Shown here piece by piece: positions 1-6,647 of a stretch of 43,306 nucleotides of DNA. The notes beneath the pieces were generated by a model, which saw only the letters and a program-made list of their open reading frames with translations, was not told the origin of the DNA and did no database searches. Each line of letters opens with the position of its first letter. Position 1 is the first letter of the stretch. Source of the DNA: Gammaproteobacteria bacterium UBA5078. GTDB taxonomy: Bacteria > Pseudomonadota > Gammaproteobacteria > Pseudomonadales > Pseudohongiellaceae. The stretch spans positions 322,884 through 366,189 of the forward strand of contig DIAM01000020.1 of NCBI GenBank assembly GCA_002416505.1, written 5' to 3'. The translations under genes and the position numbers were made by a program.

Positions 1-24
1 CAGATTTTTGTCGTTCGACTGCGG
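1..24. repeat. Edge fragment of a ~125-bp dispersed repeat
   Basis: The first 24 bases match the conserved core (TTTTGTCGTTCGACTGC) of two longer copies at 12004-12130 and 28121-28246. The copy is cut by the window edge on the left. On the right it breaks off exactly where a REP-like palindrome starts at 26, which suggests that the palindrome inserted into this repeat. Confidence 0.6.
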
Positions 25-25
25 T

Positions 26-50
26 AATCAAGGGGTCAGGTTCCTTGATC
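26..50 (+). repeat. REP-like palindrome, family 1
   Basis: A 25-base imperfect palindrome with arms AATCAAGG and CCTTGATC around the core GGTCAGGTT. It is the exact reverse complement of the copy at 131-155, so the two flank 51-130 in inverted orientation, like a two-REP composite unit. A degenerate half copy (GATCAAGGGATCA) lies between them at 79-91. Further copies are at 1340-1364, 3620-3638 and, as a longer variant, 13876-13912. Elements with this GGGGTCAG core are typical of REP sequences moved by REP-associated tyrosine transposases; none is encoded in this window. Confidence 0.8.
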
Positions 51-130
51 TTAGGATAAAAATGCTTAGTTGTAGCAGATCAAGGGATCAAAATACTTGT
101 TGCTCGTTCTTGTCACTGGGCTTGTCTTGA

Positions 131-155
131 GATCAAGGAACCTGACCCCTTGATT
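131..155 (-). repeat. REP-like palindrome, family 1, overlapping a gene end
   Basis: Exact inverted copy of 26-50. It overlaps the 3' end of the minus-strand phosphatase-fold gene: read on the minus strand the element encodes the last seven residues (ESRGQVP) and the TGA stop at 133-135. Confidence 0.85.
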
Positions 156-1047
156 CCCGAGACCGTATGACTAGCTCCGCTGCCACGGGATAATGGTCCG
201 ACGGCCATCGCCCGTCCACGCTGTGTAGTACTGTGACGGCTCGCTCCACTGTGATGGGCCCGCCGACCAGAAGCCAGTCGATACGGCCCTCGCGCCCCTC
301 CGGCGGTGGGCCAAAACCGTTCGACGTCAGTGGCGGTCCCTCCTGCTTTTCTGCGACTACCCAGGCATCCCTGAGGCCTTCGCTCGTCGCGGCATGCCAC
401 GTCTCGCTTGTCTCTGCGATGGCGTTAAAGTCACCCATGACCACTACCACGCTCTCGGGAGGATGTTGCGCGATGTGCGCATTGATCTGCTCTGCGGCCT
501 GGATCTGACGAGGGCCGCCACGCAGCGTGAAATGTGTGTTGTAGGCGTAAAACTGTCGGTGAGTCTCGAGATGGTGGAAGCGAGCCCAGGTTACTATGCG
601 GGAGACCCGACTGGGTTGCGTAGGTGGATTCGGATCGTCCGCGAGCCAGAACGTGCCAGATTCTATTGGAACCAGCACCTCGTACTTGTAGAGAATCGGA
701 GTCGCCTCGCTCAGCCCAACGCCTCCGTTCAGACCGCGGTCGACGCCCAACCATCGGTACTCGGGCATTTCCGATTGGAGATAGTCTAGCTGCACCGTGA
801 GAGCCTCCTGAAGACCGAGGACGTCGGGGTCGAAGGCTCGCACGGTCTCGACCACAAGCTCTTTGCGCATTGGCCAAATGTTATCGCCGTCTTGTCCATC
901 CGCAGTTCGAATATTAAATGTCATCACGTCGAGTTCGAAGGACGTGTCATCCGATTCTGCTTGCTGGGCAAAGAGCGTCATCGGGCTGGTAGACAGTACG
1001 ATCACAGTCAGGACATGGACAGCGAATCGATACCGAGTGCGCTTCAC
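133..1047 (-). CDS. Exported endonuclease/exonuclease/phosphatase-family protein
   Basis: Predicted metal-dependent phosphoesterase (EEP fold, DNase I-like) of 304 residues. A hydrophobic N-terminal segment ending near FAQQ (residues 8-28) looks like a Sec signal peptide, so it should act outside the cytoplasm. Family motifs in order are TFNIR (catalytic Asn45), LQEAL (Glu81), NTHF (His172), GDFN (Asp206, Asn208), RIDWL (Asp257) and SDHYPV (His285). The substrate is unknown; a nucleic acid, a phospholipid or a sugar phosphate are all possible. The start is GTG at 1047 with no clear ribosome-binding site, and a short upstream reading frame overlaps it, so the start is less certain than the rest. 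The last seven residues are encoded by a REP-like element (131-155), so the ancestral C-terminus was probably altered by insertion of that element. Confidence 0.85.
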   Translation of the reverse strand: MKRTRYRFAVHVLTVIVLSTSPMTLFAQQAESDDTSFELDVMTFNIRTADGQDGDNIWPMRKELVVETVRAFDPDVLGLQEALTVQLDYLQSEMPEYRWLGVDRGLNGGVGLSEATPILYKYEVLVPIESGTFWLADDPNPPTQPSRVSRIVTWARFHHLETHRQFYAYNTHFTLRGGPRQIQAAEQINAHIAQHPPESVVVVMGDFNAIAETSETWHAATSEGLRDAWVVAEKQEGPPLTSNGFGPPPEGREGRIDWLLVGGPITVERAVTVLHSVDGRWPSDHYPVAAELVIRSRESRGQVP

Positions 1048-1243
1048 GGATACTTTTTCATTACGAAGGAGAAGCCGATGGCCGGGGAATAGCGCTTGGT
1101 GGCCAAGCTGGAAGACCAGCGCTTGAGTGTATTCTGAGAAAATGGGAAGCCTCCTAGACTGTGCGTGCTTAAGAGCGGACCAAGAAGGATCATTGGCTTT
1201 GAATTAAACAACCAAGGCAGAAATTCGCGATGGGCCATCTGAT

Positions 1244-1260
1244 GGTGCTGACAAGTTAAT
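1244..1260 (+). repeat. Family-2 repeat half-site
   Basis: GGTGCTGACAAGTTAAT matches the half-site at 3591-3606 apart from one base early on and the last base. It is inverted relative to the arms at 1430-1443, 11009-11021 and 23443-23457. Confidence 0.6.
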
Positions 1261-1339
1261 TATTACCGCTCTGAAAATCTACTACTTAAATACCCCTATT
1301 TTCCGACCGTCTTTTCCCAAGACGCAAAAGCGCGCTGGC

Positions 1340-1364
1340 AATCAAGGAACCTGACCTCTTGATT
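1340..1364 (-). repeat. REP-like palindrome, family 1
   Basis: Same palindrome as 131-155, in the same orientation, with one changed base in the core (CTGACCTC for CTGACCCC). Its arms pair perfectly over AATCAAGG/CCTTGATT allowing one mismatch. It lies inside the interval bracketed by inverted family-2 sites (1244-1443). Confidence 0.75.
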
Positions 1365-1385
1365 GCTACCTTGATTGCTAGATAC

Positions 1386-1443
1386 TTTTTTGATTGAGTC
1401 ATGGCAAAGATACTGGCAGATTGCTAATCAACTTGTCAGTACC
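1386..1443. repeat. Complete family-2 palindrome with conserved leader
   Basis: The core 1409-1443 is an imperfect palindrome: left arm GATACTGGCAGATT, short loop, right arm AACTTGTCAGTACC. It is preceded by TTTTGATTGAGTCATG. The same arrangement, leader plus palindrome, recurs at 4949-5003 with about four of five bases identical. It ends 56 bases before the NHL gene start. Confidence 0.7.
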
Positions 1444-1499
1444 TTATTTTCACGTAAAGTGAATAGTTAACTCGTCGCTACCTTCTTGAGGATATCGCA

Positions 1500-2582
1500 A
1501 TGCCACTGACCCGCCGCAAATTCTGCAGCACCACCCTTTGGGCTAGCGCTGTTTGTCTACTCGCCACACCGGGAGTGCAGGCCCAGAACACTCGAGTGTA
1601 TACGGTGGCAGGCAGGGGACAGACTACGGTCGACAATCCCTACGGTGTCGTGGCGGACGCTCAAGGCAATCTGGTTTTTTGCGAAGTGGACACGGGGCGC
1701 ACACGCAGCCTGTCTTTGGCAGATGGGCGTATCACCACGATCGCCGGCAATGGCGAGAAAGCTTATGCTGGAGACGGTCGACCCGCACTCTCTGCAGCCT
1801 TTTCCGCACCTCATGAAATCTGTTTCGACCGCGATGGACACCTATTCGTGGTGGAGCGCGATGCGCATGTCGTGCGCCGGATCGATGCAATATCTGGTCT
1901 GGTGTCCACTTTTGCCGGCACTGGCGAGCCAGGCTTTTCCGGTGACGGCGGCCCCTCCGATATGGCCCAGTTGCAGCAACCCCACAGTATCGCCTTCGAC
2001 GACGACGGCAATCTGCTGATATGCGATATTGGCAATCAACGGGTACGTCGAGTCCAACGAGGCACCCGTGTGATTAACACGCTAAGCGGGACGGGGGAGC
2101 GGGATGCCACCCCCGATTCAGGCCCTCTAAGCGGCACAAGCTTACGAGGGCCACGCTCTATCGCCACAGATCCAGACGGCAACGCTTATCTGGTGCTGCG
2201 TGAGGGCAATGCTGTCTACCAGTTGGCTTTGAAGGACGGCACGCTGTCACGCATCGCTGGAACGGGAGAGAGCGGCTACAGTGGCGATGGTGGGCAGGCG
2301 CTACAGGCAAATTTCAACGGGCCAAAAGGTATCGCCTATTCAGCCGTTGACCACAGTCTTTACATTGTGGATACCGAAAACCATGTGATCCGCAGAGTAG
2401 CCTTGGCCTCGGGCCTCATTAGTACGGTACTAGGGACTGGACAGGTGGGTGATGGCGCAGATGGCGATCCACTGCAATGCGCGCTAGCCCGGCCCCACGG
2501 GGTCTGCATCTTGGCTGACGTGCTCTATGTGACCGACAGCGAGAATCACCGAATTAGAGCGATAGAAGGGCTATTTGCTTGA
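1500..2582 (+). CDS. Exported NHL-repeat beta-propeller protein
   Basis: A 360-residue protein built from NHL-type beta-propeller repeats. The N-terminus has a TRRKF stretch followed by a hydrophobic segment and a VQAQ cleavage-like site, which resembles a Tat signal although the twin-arginine motif is not fully canonical. From about residue 35 to the end, units repeat with GTGE.G(F/Y)SGDGG turns (AYAGDG, GFSGDGG, GYSGDGG) alternating with strands such as LFVVERDAHVVRRID and LYIVDTENHVIRRV. NHL propellers are binding scaffolds or, in some families, lyases; no catalytic residues can be assigned here. The start ATG at 1500 is preceded by TTGAGGATATCGCA, which supplies a GAGG ribosome-binding site. 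The gene stands alone between two repeat-bearing gaps. Confidence 0.85.
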   Translation: MPLTRRKFCSTTLWASAVCLLATPGVQAQNTRVYTVAGRGQTTVDNPYGVVADAQGNLVFCEVDTGRTRSLSLADGRITTIAGNGEKAYAGDGRPALSAAFSAPHEICFDRDGHLFVVERDAHVVRRIDAISGLVSTFAGTGEPGFSGDGGPSDMAQLQQPHSIAFDDDGNLLICDIGNQRVRRVQRGTRVINTLSGTGERDATPDSGPLSGTSLRGPRSIATDPDGNAYLVLREGNAVYQLALKDGTLSRIAGTGESGYSGDGGQALQANFNGPKGIAYSAVDHSLYIVDTENHVIRRVALASGLISTVLGTGQVGDGADGDPLQCALARPHGVCILADVLYVTDSENHRIRAIEGLFA

Positions 2583-2906
2583 TACGAGAGACCCATCCCG
2601 TTGCGGAAGATTTGCGTCTTAGCGCATGCTCACGACTAACAATGGCGCAAATGTTCGTAGCAAATCTATCTCTTGTAGCACGAAGCCTGGTAAGGCCTTA
2701 GTTTTCTAGACAGTCTGTTGTTTCCTCATACCTCTGACTTTTCCCTGCCTCAGCGCCAAAAACACCGGCAACCTTTAATCTGGAGTGCCACTAAAAATGG
2801 GAGGTTTACAGGCGTTAACTAGTCAGTATCTGCAGGTATAGTAAGCAGATCGCGATGGAGATATATTGTAGTTAAGTAAATGACACGTCACAGACAGGAG
2901 GGCAAT
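2583..2906. other. Intergenic region, nothing recognised
   Basis: These 324 bases separate the NHL and TPR genes. They contain no credible coding frame, no strong hairpin and no copy of the repeats seen elsewhere. They probably hold the promoter of the TPR gene; AT-rich sequence lies at 2838-2879, but no promoter elements can be named with confidence. Confidence 0.5.
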
Positions 2907-3581
2907 ATGACAACAACGTTTTCGATGCGCGTCTTAACCCTTTTCAGCGCCATGGCTACCGTGTTGGCCAGCGCTACAATTGATGCGCAGCCTGCCTCTC
3001 CGCTCACTATCATCAATGGTGGTTATGCGCAGCAGTGCTCCCTGGCGGCGCGCAATCCGCAAGCAGCGTCCGGGATTATGATCACCGGATCGCGAGTAAT
3101 CATTTCGCCCATACGGCTCTGTACGTTAGCAATACAGGAGGGTGGTGAAGCAGCGAATCGGGCAGCGAGCTATAACAATCGTGGCGTACTCCACTTTGAG
3201 GCGGCGAACTATGATGATGCCTTGGCCGATTTCACAGAAGCTGTGCATCTGGACGACACACTGACATTCGCTCACATCAATCGAGGTAATATCTTTAATC
3301 TGCGTGAACAGTGGGCGCAGGCCATCAGCGCCTTCGATCGTGCCATTGAACTGGGTATTCAGCCCAGGCCGGGGCGCGCCGGCGAAAAAATCGAGTCGCC
3401 GGAATCGAGTCAGGCCAGAGCGGTACGTGAGCTGGCGAGGGCTCATTTCAACAGGGGTATCGCCCACGAAAACCTGGAACAGCTCCGCGAAGCTTACCTT
3501 GACTACCTCAGGGCATCGCAACTGGCACCCGAATGGGAGGAGCCGCGCCGGGAGTTGGAGCGCTTCGAAGTTGTCAGGTGA
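2907..3581 (+). CDS. Exported tetratricopeptide-repeat protein
   Basis: A 224-residue protein with a signal peptide (hydrophobic residues about 6-25, ending near IDAQP) and three TPR units. These begin near AASYNNRGVLHFEAANYDDA, FAHINRGNIFNLREQWAQA and ARAHFNRGIAHENLEQLREA, each with the usual small-residue and aromatic spacing. TPRs mediate protein-protein contacts; an envelope partner is likely but cannot be named. The start at 2907 is preferred over an upstream ATG at 2880 because CAGGAGGG lies just before it and because it places the signal peptide at the N-terminus. Downstream, a family-2 repeat (3591) and a family-1 repeat (3620) separate it from the convergent rdgC gene. Confidence 0.8.
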   Translation: MTTTFSMRVLTLFSAMATVLASATIDAQPASPLTIINGGYAQQCSLAARNPQAASGIMITGSRVIISPIRLCTLAIQEGGEAANRAASYNNRGVLHFEAANYDDALADFTEAVHLDDTLTFAHINRGNIFNLREQWAQAISAFDRAIELGIQPRPGRAGEKIESPESSQARAVRELARAHFNRGIAHENLEQLREAYLDYLRASQLAPEWEEPRRELERFEVVR

Positions 3582-3590
3582 TGAATCGTG

Positions 3591-3606
3591 GGTACTGACA
3601 AGTTAA
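3591..3606 (+). repeat. Family-2 repeat half-site
   Basis: GGTACTGACAAGTTAA, the cleanest copy of this half-site, begins nine bases after the TPR gene stop. It is inverted relative to the right arm at 1430-1443, so the NHL and TPR genes together are bracketed by facing copies. Confidence 0.65.
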
Positions 3607-3619
3607 CTCTCCAAAGAGG

Positions 3620-3638
3620 AATCAAGGGGTCAGGTTCC
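3620..3638 (+). repeat. REP-like element, family 1, truncated, abutting rdgC stop
   Basis: The first 19 bases of the family-1 palindrome (AATCAAGGGGTCAGGTTCC), ending one base before the complement of the rdgC stop codon at 3639-3641. The second arm is missing. The element sits exactly at the rdgC 3' end. Confidence 0.8.
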
Positions 3639-4559
3639 CTAGCCGTCATCGCCTACACAGCCAATACCACCAAAGGCGGCGGCGAACGACTTCATAAATT
3701 TGCTGATCTCTAGGCTCATAATGGCAAAGTCTTGGTCAAATTGCTGAGCCGCACTTTCCGCATCAGACTCTTCTGCTTTCTCTAGGATCATATCTTCGAA
3801 CTTAAGACGTGAGATGCTCAGATCGGCACCGATGACACAGCTCAAGGTGTCGTTCCAGAGAACCCCTAGCTTCTTCACCTGTTTGCCGGCACTTAGATGC
3901 GCCTGAATCTCTTCAGTGGCTAAATCCTGCCCCTTGCAGCGCACGACATTGCTATCTTCCATAGGATTAAACAGCTCAACCTCTTGGTTGATGCTAAACC
4001 CTTCGGCGGCGTTCTGCTGCTCGACCCAACGCGTCATGATATCGCCAGGCGCCAGTTTGGCGACAGGCAAGGTCACAGAGAGGGTTTCAAGGCTTTCGCG
4101 AAGAGTATTGATGAACTCCTCAGCGACAGTCGCACTGCTAGTATTAATAATGAACAAGTCTTCTTTAGAGGCGATATACCCATACACTTTGCGTGTACGA
4201 GAAAAGGCGCGAGGCAACAACGTGGCGATCACGTCATCCTTGAGCTGTAGCTTCTCTTTGCGGGAGATCTTGCGCGCTTGCCTCTCTTCGATCTCTTCTA
4301 CTTTTTCCGCTAGCACTTCATTGACCACTGACGCAGGCAGCAGCTTCTCATCTTTGCGCATACACAGCATGATGTAGTTGCCTACCGAATGCGTTAGTAA
4401 CTCCCCTTCTTTACCCAATGGGCTTACCCAGCCTGTCCGGCTTTTCCCGTAATTTTCGCCTTCAATAAAGGCTTGGGGAAGGAGTTTTTCTTCAAGCGCT
4501 TCAGCGCTGTGGGCGAAAGGCTTACTAAAACAGTAGAAACGGATATTTCTAAAAAACAT
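3639..4559 (-). CDS. rdgC: Recombination-associated protein RdgC
   Basis: A 306-residue protein with the full length of the RdgC family (about 300 residues in Escherichia coli). RdgC is a nucleoid-associated DNA-binding protein that forms a ring-shaped dimer on double-stranded DNA and limits RecA activity. The N-terminal MFFRNIRFYCFSKPF segment, the SRTGWVSPLG stretch near residues 40-50 and the charged helical region ARKISRKEKLQLKDDV are typical of the family. No signal peptide is present, so it acts in the cytoplasm. The start ATG at 4559 gives the canonical RdgC N-terminus. The C-terminus ends one base from a REP-like element. Convergent with the TPR gene. Confidence 0.95.
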   Translation of the reverse strand: MFFRNIRFYCFSKPFAHSAEALEEKLLPQAFIEGENYGKSRTGWVSPLGKEGELLTHSVGNYIMLCMRKDEKLLPASVVNEVLAEKVEEIEERQARKISRKEKLQLKDDVIATLLPRAFSRTRKVYGYIASKEDLFIINTSSATVAEEFINTLRESLETLSVTLPVAKLAPGDIMTRWVEQQNAAEGFSINQEVELFNPMEDSNVVRCKGQDLATEEIQAHLSAGKQVKKLGVLWNDTLSCVIGADLSISRLKFEDMILEKAEESDAESAAQQFDQDFAIMSLEISKFMKSFAAAFGGIGCVGDDG

Positions 4560-4640
4560 GTGCGCACATCCAAAAGCTTGCAGAATCAGGGGGCGAGATT
4601 CTACTGCAAAGTACCCTCAGTGACGATGCCAAATTCGCAG

Positions 4641-4864
4641 CTATTTGGCTGGCTTGCGTTTACGCCACCAGATATAGAGGCCTGTCACGAACAAGATTGC
4701 CGGCAGGAAGCCGCTGATAAACACGAGTTTCGGCCCTACCAGCCCAAGTGCATCACCGTTGTGCAGCGGGAAGAAGCAATTGAGCATCACAGTGCCAGCC
4801 GACTTGTCTCGGCCATCCCATACATTGAGCAACGACCCGTCGTCGCGTGCGTCGGGTTAAGTAC
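4641..4864 (-). pseudogene. C-terminal remnant of a PepSY-associated membrane protein
   Basis: About 70 residues survive. The segment LNVWDGRDKSAG is followed by FPLHNGDALGLVGPKLVF, a transmembrane helix (ISGFLPAILFVTGLYIW) and a basic tail (WRKRKPAK). This is the usual end of PepSY-associated transmembrane proteins, which occur beside siderophore or heme uptake genes and have several membrane helices over 350 or more residues. The rest of the gene is absent: immediately upstream the sequence becomes unrelated and then enters a family-2 repeat at 4949-5003. No start codon with a ribosome-binding site is present. It is best read as a deletion scar. Confidence 0.7.
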
Positions 4865-4948
4865 GTGACCTATTCTTGAACCTATCGGTGGTAGAGCCAG
4901 AAAGTGTATTGAAGGATTTCGGCTGGGAAACGATGGCGCTTGAACAGT

Positions 4949-5003
4949 TTTGATTGAGTCATGCGTCGGATACTGACAGATTGCGAATTCACTTGTTAGT
5001 ACC
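4949..5003. repeat. Complete family-2 palindrome with conserved leader
   Basis: The leader TTTTGATTGAGTCATG is followed by an imperfect palindrome at 4969-5003 (arms GATACTGACAGATT and TTCACTTGTTAGTACC). This is a second, diverged copy of 1386-1443. It ends seven bases short of the metallopeptidase gene's stop codon, so it lies right at that gene's 3' end. Confidence 0.7.
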
Positions 5004-5010
5004 ATATGTC

Positions 5011-5514
5011 TCAATATATCTCGCCATTTATCGCGAGCTGGGTTAGATACAGCCGCATATCAAGTTCAAGCTGGTGGTAGTCGCTGGACATATGACAACA
5101 GAGTTTGTAAAAGGCTTTGTTATGGCCCTTTTCTTTTAAATGGGCTAATTCATGAACAATAATCATCCTTAGAAATGGTTCTGGACATTTCCTAAAAACA
5201 TCACTAATTCTGATTTCATTTTTGCTCTTCAGTTTATTCCCTTGAACCCTGGAAACAAATGTATGTAGCCCTAGTGCGTTGTTAATCACGTGAATTTTTG
5301 GGTCATAAATCACCTGACTTAGCGGTGATGACTTTTTTATGTATTGGTTCTTTATTGCTACAGCGTACTCTCGCAGCAATTTGTCACTCACAAAATTGTG
5401 TGTTGTGGTGTATTTTTTTAGCAGGTAATCTGCCAGGTTGCCTTGCTCTATAAGTTGTAGCGCTTGGTCTTTTATCTGCTGAGGATAGCTTGAAATATAT
5501 TTTAAAGTGGACAT
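5011..5514 (-). CDS. YgjP-like (DUF45) M48-type metallopeptidase
   Basis: A 167-residue cytoplasmic protein with the zinc motif HELAH at residues 121-125 and a third probable ligand in GHNKAFY (His131), the arrangement of the YgjP/DUF45 (WLM-related) zinc hydrolase family. The conserved tail of the family (H-x-AF followed by a short helix) is present, and the length is close to the usual 160-240 residues, with a shorter N-terminal part than Escherichia coli YgjP. The substrate is unknown. The gene is clearly more AT-rich than its neighbours and sits between a family-2 repeat and a broken transposase, which suggests acquisition by transfer. Start ATG at 5514. Confidence 0.8.
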   Translation of the reverse strand: MSTLKYISSYPQQIKDQALQLIEQGNLADYLLKKYTTTHNFVSDKLLREYAVAIKNQYIKKSSPLSQVIYDPKIHVINNALGLHTFVSRVQGNKLKSKNEIRISDVFRKCPEPFLRMIIVHELAHLKEKGHNKAFYKLCCHMSSDYHQLELDMRLYLTQLAINGEIY

Positions 5515-5548
5515 TGTCTAGCCATCTAGTTTGATTGACATAACTTCT

Positions 5549-5890
5549 TTATCTGACGAAATTAAGTGATGCTCGGTGATAAGTTACCGTAATAGGGTAT
5601 TTAGGCTCATGCGATAGTTTACATCGATTTTTGGCGTACTTTGTCGTATCGTGAATTGTTTCAGGGATAAGCTCTCTATGAGCCACACCGTCTTGATCGA
5701 CGGCACGCCATAGGTAATGCCGCTCCCCTTGGATCTTCAAGAATACCTCGTCTATATAGAACGCGTCTCCGTATCCGCTATGCTTTCTTCTCAGTCGTTG
5801 AGCGTACTTAGATCCGAACTTGTTGGACATAGGCGTATAGCTTCGTAGCTCACTTCAATACCACGCTGAGAGAGTTGTAACCCCCCCTAG
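5549..5890 (-). pseudogene. IS6-family transposase remnant, frameshifted and internally deleted
   Basis: Read on the minus strand, an N-terminal piece (LSQRGIEVSYEAIR) runs to about 5835 and then shifts frame into KFGSKYAQRLRRKHSGYGDAF. That is followed by YIDEVFLKIQGERHYLWRAV and DQDG, the first part of the IS6/IS26-type DDE domain. At about 5684-5687 the frame jumps directly to VAHRELIPETIHDTTKYA, skipping the roughly 60 residues that normally separate these motifs and that include the second catalytic Asp. In the surviving tail the expected catalytic Glu is replaced (NRCKLSHEP), and the C-terminus is lost after HEP. The element is therefore dead. No terminal inverted repeats could be identified. 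Confidence 0.8.
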
Positions 5891-5902
5891 AATCCGTGGT
5901 AC

Positions 5903-6361
5903 TTATTTTTTACCTACAAACCCAGCCAGAAACTTGCTAAACGGTACGATATCGCCGTCCACGCTAGCGGCCTCTAAGGCTTCCATATAGGCTGTTCTAT
6001 GCTCAACAGGCACCACCAGCCATGGGTAGCCGCCAGAGGCCATCATGGAGTTCATCAAGAATCTTCCCATGCGGCCATTGCCGTCCATGTATGGGTGGAT
6101 ATATACAAAAATGAAGTGTCCCAGTACAACGCGAACGGCTGCTTCTTTTTCCCGCAGCATATCCATCAAAGCAGGCATGGCATCCCGCACGGCATTAGGC
6201 TTCTGCGGTACATGCATAGATCGCCGAATGAAAACGTCACCACTACGATAACCTGCCAAATCGCTGGCCTTCAGAATACCAGCCGTCACACTGGGTGCAA
6301 ACATCTCACAGTACCAGTCTCTATGGTCAGCACTAATGACTTCGCCAGCATTAGCGCCGCA
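5903..6361 (-). pseudogene. Fic-domain protein lacking its N-terminus
   Basis: The reading frame is open from an in-frame stop at 6362-6364 to the stop at 5903 and encodes a C-terminal Fic domain. It runs from AGEVISADHRDWYCEMFAP through ASDLAGYRSGDVFIRR to the catalytic motif HPYMDGNGRMGR, which matches the Fic consensus HxFxxGNGRxxR with Tyr in place of Phe. Fic proteins transfer AMP or similar groups to target proteins. The N-terminal helical part found in full-length relatives is gone, and no good start codon lies at the beginning; an internal ATG or alternative start at 6304 would remove more of the domain. I therefore call it a truncated gene, although a short Fic protein cannot be excluded. 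Confidence 0.7.
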
Positions 6362-6400
6362 CTATTTGTAGTTTATTATGTTGCACCATTTTTAGTTTAT
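6359..6400. promoter_or_regulatory. Tandem 18-bp direct repeat upstream of the Fic remnant
   Basis: GCACTATTTGTAGTTTAT (6359-6376) and GCACCATTTTTAGTTTAT (6383-6400) agree at 16 of 18 positions with a 24-base period, about two helical turns plus a little. The stretch is AT-rich and lies at the 5' end of the Fic frame. This is the geometry of an operator bound by a repressor, as in toxin-antitoxin type loci; that role is inferred. Confidence 0.45.
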
Positions 6401-6647
6401 GCTGTCGATTAAAAGGATGCTTTTATGGGTAATCTAAGTATCAATATACCGCATAGATTAAACTGCCGGCCTGAAGTCTAAGGTGTTTAGAAGGAGATAC
6501 CAGAGAAGCCCTATGCTTAATTACGAATGGCTAAAAGTAGTCGCGCTATGCCGCAAAGCTGTAAAGCGGGCTGGACAAGGTCTCGAGCAGACGCTACCTT
6601 TTGCCCCTCTATAAACCCCAGTGTTATCTACAAAAACGGGATTTTTA
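6401..6647. other. Intergenic region with two tiny frames
   Basis: The gap between the Fic repeats and the M24 gene contains two short plus-strand frames. One at 6425 begins MGNLSINIPHRL (18 codons, after AAAAGGATG). The other, 6513-6614 (33 codons, MLNYEWLKVVALC...), lies 17 bases after GAAGGAGATACC. Neither has a recognisable family. They may be remnants of genes that once accompanied the Fic protein or may be chance. Confidence 0.35.

Larger units (their letters stand above)
1048..1499. other. Intergenic region with repeats of two families
   Basis: This 452-base gap lies between the divergently placed phosphatase-fold and NHL genes. It holds a family-2 half-site (1244-1260), a family-1 REP-like palindrome (1340-1364) and a complete family-2 palindrome (1386-1443). 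The family-2 half-site and the right arm of the complete copy are inverted relative to each other and bracket about 200 bases, as in a small non-autonomous element. I see no convincing gene; a frame at 1044-1238 on the minus strand has no family resemblance. Confidence 0.6.

Noticed and set aside
1044..1238. Small gene upstream of the phosphatase-fold gene with overlapping stop and start
   Set aside because: The 64-codon frame has no ribosome-binding site, no family resemblance and an unnatural composition; the overlap is probably chance.
1244..5003. Family-2 palindromes as integron attC sites
   Set aside because: They are imperfect palindromes between genes, but the required core sites (GTTRRRY and RYYYAAC) are not present in the right arrangement and no integrase gene is in the window.
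6359..6400. CRISPR-like direct repeat
   Set aside because: Only two units with a six-base spacer; the geometry fits operator sites, not a CRISPR array.
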